Position numbers and translations under genes: made by a program. From assembly GCA_023150835.1 (NCBI GenBank), contig JAKLKB010000005.1:30992-94991 (forward strand): DNA of 64,000 nt. Reading direction: 5' to 3'. The DNA comes from Myxococcota bacterium. Lineage in GTDB: Bacteria > Myxococcota_C > UBA6777. The notes under the pieces were generated by a model. The model did not search any database and was not told where the DNA came from. It worked only from the letters and a program-made list of their open reading frames with translations. Shown one piece after another: positions 60,974-64,000 of this stretch (position 1 is the stretch's first letter; the number at the start of each line of letters is the position of its first letter).

Positions 60974-61387
60974 ATGTCCAAAGCATCCCCCAAAGAAAAA
61001 ATCCTCTCCATCGTTTCCGTTTCAGGCGAAGGCAAGTGGAAAAAACAAGCCGCCGAAGCCAAAGGCAAGTTGGTTCGCGACCTCGCACAACACCTTGAAC
61101 CCCGCAAAAACGAAACCGTCGAAGAGATGCAAGCTCGCCTCCTTGGCGGAAAAGGCGGAAAAGGCGGACTCTCCAACAAAAAACTGCTCAAGCTTCACGG
61201 CGTCGTCCAACGTCTCAAAACAGAGTTCGGTGGGAAAAAAGAAAATCTCGTCAACGCTTTGATGGACACCCAACGCGGAAAAGACGGCAAAGTCAACGAA
61301 GACTACCGCACCCACCTCCAGCGCAAAAGCGTTGCAACCCTCTTGCTCCAATTCGACCACGCCAAAAAAGCCGGACGCATCAGCTAA
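60974..61387 (+). CDS. Small basic protein of unknown function
   Basis: A 137-residue cytoplasmic protein starting at ATG 60974, eight bases after GAGGAG. It is rich in Lys (about 20 percent), with a central GGKGGKGGLSNKKLLKLHGVV and helical ends. The pattern could suit a nucleic-acid-binding or nucleoid-associated protein, but no known fold is recognised. It lies 386 bases downstream of the second barrel gene, after the tandem repeat. Confidence 0.75.
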   Translation: MSKASPKEKILSIVSVSGEGKWKKQAAEAKGKLVRDLAQHLEPRKNETVEEMQARLLGGKGGKGGLSNKKLLKLHGVVQRLKTEFGGKKENLVNALMDTQRGKDGKVNEDYRTHLQRKSVATLLLQFDHAKKAGRIS

Positions 61388-61542
61388 TCCGATATCCGCC
61401 CGTCGTGTGATCGTAGAAGGTTGTACGAAATCTGCCCATCGTGTGATCGCAAAACGCAGGGGCAGACAGGTGTGGCTGCCCAACAATCGGGTGTCTACGC
61501 ACTATCCTACGGGAACACTTCACTCGGATATCGTATAATCCA
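61385..61542. repeat. Palindromic repeat family B
   Basis: CGATATCCGCCCGTCGTGTG (61390) recurs as CGAAATCTGCCCATCGTGTG (61426). GGGGCAGACAGGTGTGGCTG (61459) matches the complement of sequence at 28189 and 36194. GGATATCGTATAATC closes the right end near 61540. The first bases touch the stop of the upstream gene. Confidence 0.82.
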
Positions 61543-61630
61543 CACACATCCACACACCGCCCTCTCTCTACACACCGCCCCTCGCCTCCCCCTCCAACAT
61601 CCCAAGCACCCGCATCCCCTGACCTCTACC

Positions 61631-62428
61631 CTAAGGCCGCGTGTAGAAATACACCAACAAGATCGTTGCCATCGTCCAGAGATAGGGCGTAAACCAATAC
61701 AGTTTGCCTTGACGCACCACGCGCAACAACCACGACAACACAAAAAATCCCGTCACTCCCGCCACGATACCCCCCACCAAAAAGGGTAAGAGTCCCTCCA
61801 AGCTCTGCAACTTCCGCAACTCCAACAGCGCAGCCCCCACGATCGCTGGAATCGCCAACAAAAACGAAAACCGACCTGCTTCGTCTCGACGCATCCCCAC
61901 GATCAACGCGAACGTGATCGTCGTTCCCGAACGGCTGATCCCGGGCGTGATCGCCAACCCTTGCGCGATACCAATGATCAACGCAGGCATCCAACCGAGG
62001 CTCGCACACGTCCGCTCCCCTTCCCTCAAAAATCGCGTCATCAACAACAACCCCCCCGTCACCACAAACATCCATGCCACCGTCACCGACGACACCCCCT
62101 CAAAATACTTCTTCGCCGACAAACCGATCACCGCCGTCGGAAACGTCGCCGCACCGATCCAAAAGATCTCCGACAAACCCTGCCTGCGTTGCGCTTGCTC
62201 CAACCCCATCCCTCCCAACACAGCTTTGACGTACACCACCAACGAATCCCGAAACGCCCACAACACCGCAAACAACGTCCCCACATGCACCACAATACTA
62301 AACAACAGATCTTTCTCGTTGGAACCTAAAAAATGCTGCGCGATCTTCAAGTGCCCGCTCGACGATACTGGCAAGAACTCTGTGAACCCCTGTATGATCC
62401 CCAAAACGATAGCCTCTAAAAAACCCAA
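61631..62428 (-). CDS. uppP: Undecaprenyl-diphosphatase
   Basis: A 265-residue integral membrane enzyme (UppP/BacA) that removes a phosphate from undecaprenyl diphosphate, recycling the carrier for peptidoglycan and other surface polymers. Signatures are GIIQGFTEFLPVSSSGHL in the first hairpin and ITPGISRSGTTITFALI in the second, with catalytic Glu, His, Ser and Arg all present. TTG 62428 is preceded by AGGAG at 8 bases. Eight helices and normal length fit the family. It diverges from the lipoprotein peptidase gene. Confidence 0.97.
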   Translation of the reverse strand: MGFLEAIVLGIIQGFTEFLPVSSSGHLKIAQHFLGSNEKDLLFSIVVHVGTLFAVLWAFRDSLVVYVKAVLGGMGLEQAQRRQGLSEIFWIGAATFPTAVIGLSAKKYFEGVSSVTVAWMFVVTGGLLLMTRFLREGERTCASLGWMPALIIGIAQGLAITPGISRSGTTITFALIVGMRRDEAGRFSFLLAIPAIVGAALLELRKLQSLEGLLPFLVGGIVAGVTGFFVLSWLLRVVRQGKLYWFTPYLWTMATILLVYFYTRP

Positions 62429-62628
62429 TGTTTTTTCTCCTTTTCACCCAGATAGGCCCTGTGCTAAAGTGGGGCGCTTGTGGGTACAATCACCCAAGCA
62501 TTGCGCCACACCAAACCATCTACCCAACAAAGGACGTGATCCGACACACAAGATCAAGAAATATCACCGCGCACTCCCTATCCACCGAACATCCGTGCGC
62601 TTGGCACTTCTCGAAACATAGGCGGTCC

Positions 62629-63639
62629 ATGCACATCACCCAACGCAACCACCCAACTCCGCGCTCCTTGGGGATCTTCCTCTTTGCACTTTTCCTTGGA
62701 GGATGCGCTTCCCAAAAAGCCACCCTCCACGATGACCACCTCTTCGGCGACTCCACCGCACACCAAGCCCTCCTTCATCCCCCTCCCCCTCCCCCTCCCA
62801 CCGCCACACCCTCCCCCCCCAAAGAGATCACCCTCCCAAAACTTCCTCTGTCTGTTCCCGGTGTTGTTTCGCCCCTTCCTTCCGCTCCTTCCGCCCCCAT
62901 CACTCGCCTCTGGCCCGCCCCCGCACGTTTTCCGCTCTGGCAATTAGCTTCCCAACCGCGCATCGCTCTTTTGCGACAGCGCCTCGTCCATCTCGCAAGC
63001 CAGCCTCTCCCCTCTAAAAAAATCTTGCGCTATCGCGGGCAATCCTTCCGTTATGATTGCTCTGGCTATGTCTCTTTTGCTTACGCACACCTCGGATTCT
63101 CCTTGCTCACCAACACCGACGCTCTCGATAGTGCTGAACCCGCCAACGGCGTCAAACGCATCTACCATTACAGCCGACACATCGGCGCATTTCACGATCG
63201 CAAGATCCCAAGCATCGGTGACTTGGTCTTTTGGCATGGCACGTATGATGTCAATCACGATGGCCGTCTCGACGATCCTTGGACGCACATCGCCATCGTC
63301 GAATCCGTGGATCAACGCGGCACCATTACATTTTTACACGCGGAAAAAAACCGCATCCGCCGTGGCCGCATGAATCTCTTGCTACCGCACCATCAACGTG
63401 ATACCAACTACAACACGTCTCTGCGACGCTGTCGGTTTCCATCCGATCGCTGCCATACCAGCGAGCTTTGGGCTGGATTTGCAACCCTTCTCAAAAACCC
63501 ACTGCCTCCGCATCTTGATGGCTCTTTCCTTGCCTCCCGACGCTCGCAACGCGAACCCGCAACACCCCGTCTCCCTTTCTATTCACGACCCCCACGCCAC
63601 ACACGATCACGGCGATGGTTGGTCCAACGAGACCTCTAA
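62629..63639 (+). CDS. NlpC/P60-type lipoprotein cysteine peptidase
   Basis: A 336-residue exported lipoprotein. ATG 62629 follows AGGCGG and gives a signal peptide with lipobox LFLGGC. A Pro-rich spacer (about 40-90) follows. The catalytic domain at about 130-275 carries the Cys in YDCSGYVSFAYAHLGF, the His in DPWTHIAIVES and a later polar residue in ITFLHAEKN, matching the papain-like NlpC/P60 peptidoglycan hydrolases. The extra segment GTYDVNHDGRLDD inserted before the His looks like a Ca-binding DxNxDGxxD loop. The C-terminal 60 residues are basic and unusual. It probably cuts cell-wall peptides, fitting the neighbouring uppP. Confidence 0.85.
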   Translation: MHITQRNHPTPRSLGIFLFALFLGGCASQKATLHDDHLFGDSTAHQALLHPPPPPPPTATPSPPKEITLPKLPLSVPGVVSPLPSAPSAPITRLWPAPARFPLWQLASQPRIALLRQRLVHLASQPLPSKKILRYRGQSFRYDCSGYVSFAYAHLGFSLLTNTDALDSAEPANGVKRIYHYSRHIGAFHDRKIPSIGDLVFWHGTYDVNHDGRLDDPWTHIAIVESVDQRGTITFLHAEKNRIRRGRMNLLLPHHQRDTNYNTSLRRCRFPSDRCHTSELWAGFATLLKNPLPPHLDGSFLASRRSQREPATPRLPFYSRPPRHTRSRRWLVQRDL

Positions 63640-63660
63640 AGCATCGGCAACACAAGCATC

Positions 63661-64000
63661 ATGGCCAAAAAAAACCAATCCCCCAAACCTGAAACTCCTC
63701 AATCCTCCGCAAATCCTCTCCCTTCACTACCTGTCAAAAAAATCTCCGCAACCGCTCGAATTCTGCTCGAACTCGACCGCCCACGTTCTACTCCTCAACC
63801 CGCCCCCTCCACAAAAACCGACCCCTCCGCACCTACAAAACAGACCTCCGCAAAGGCCGAATCCTCCGCATCTACAAAACAGACCTCCGCAAAGGCCGAA
63901 TCCTCCGCGCCTACAAAACAGACCTCCGCAAAGGCCGAATCCTCCGCGCCTACAAAACAGACCTCCGCAAAGGCCGAATCCTCCGCATCTACAAAACAGA
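63661..64000 (+). CDS. Repeat-rich protein, 3' end missing
   Basis: An open frame of 113 codons starts at ATG 63661 and runs off the right edge without a stop. The first 55 residues (Lys, Ser and Pro rich, with KKISATARILLELDRPRS) are followed by a tandem array of KQTSAKAESSA(S/P)T, a tridecapeptide with 39-bp units that begin at about 63841, 63880, 63919 and 63958. No ribosome site is obvious. The array is still going at the edge. A folded domain, if any, is outside the window. The 39-bp unit length equals that of two other arrays here, but the sequences differ. Confidence 0.65.
   Translation, partial: MAKKNQSPKPETPQSSANPLPSLPVKKISATARILLELDRPRSTPQPAPSTKTDPSAPTKQTSAKAESSASTKQTSAKAESSAPTKQTSAKAESSAPTKQTSAKAESSASTKQ

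Noticed and set aside
1..64000. tRNA or rRNA genes
   Set aside because: I looked for T-loop (GTTCGANTC) and rRNA-like conserved stretches on both strands and saw none. A covariance-model scan would be decisive.

Overview
The window looks like chromosomal DNA of a myxobacterium-like organism (Myxococcota, Bradymonadota or a nearby former-deltaproteobacterial lineage). The supporting signs are Hanks-type Ser/Thr kinases with PEGA and FHA partners, a lipoprotein with MopE-type DNDCDG motifs, a DUF4388 (PATAN) protein, beta-barrel proteins like those of myxobacteria, a metalloprotease with a MYXO-CTERM-like tail, an ECF sigma factor, and a CarH-type B12 photoreceptor. Species cannot be assigned. 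I saw no rRNA, tRNA, CRISPR array, transposase or phage gene.

Layout. 0-8.2 kb (minus): two tandem paralogous large secreted proteins (the first runs off the left edge), a UDP-glucuronate-type epimerase, a UDP-sugar dehydrogenase and a methyltransferase. 8.7-12.9 kb: a MopE-like lipoprotein, a polytopic membrane protein and a basic secreted protein with a duplicated four-cysteine module. 13.2-21.6 kb (plus): FHA protein, pseudokinase-kinase-PEGA protein, ECF sigma factor, and a repeat-rich helical protein with an N-terminal anti-sigma zinc motif. 22-32.7 kb: a CxxC protein, leuS, a second Ser/Thr kinase, ppc, a GAF-like protein and a NUC1-family nuclease. 32.8-40.5 kb (minus): the carotenoid locus. 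It holds a CarH-like regulator overlapping a three-domain fusion (CruF-like hydratase, prenyl diphosphate synthase, phytoene synthase), then crtI and a methyltransferase with a long internal repeat. 41.2-44.1 kb (plus): four genes joined by 4-base start/stop overlaps (P-loop ATPase, two unknowns, response regulator). 44.2-53.3 kb (minus): PQQ-propeller lipoprotein, GYF/DUF4388 protein, DAACS symporter, matrixin-like protease, lipoprotein, and an 1133-residue MshEN-like/HEAT protein. 54-64 kb: speD-speE, a PP2C phosphatase fused to a cyclic-nucleotide-binding domain, a lipoprotein with two beta-barrels, a small basic protein, uppP (minus), an NlpC/P60 lipoprotein, and a repeat-rich protein cut by the right edge.

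Three genome-level traits stand out. First, tandem repeats (13-42 bp units) occur both inside genes and between them. Second, at least two families of short palindromic or terminal-inverted-repeat elements are scattered through intergenic DNA. Third, GATC and GATATC are strongly over-represented, apparently through synonymous codon choice before Ile codons.

The likeliest functional systems are a light- and B12-responsive carotenoid module built around an unusual fusion enzyme, a kinase/FHA/ECF signalling block, and an uncharacterised four-gene ATPase-response regulator operon.
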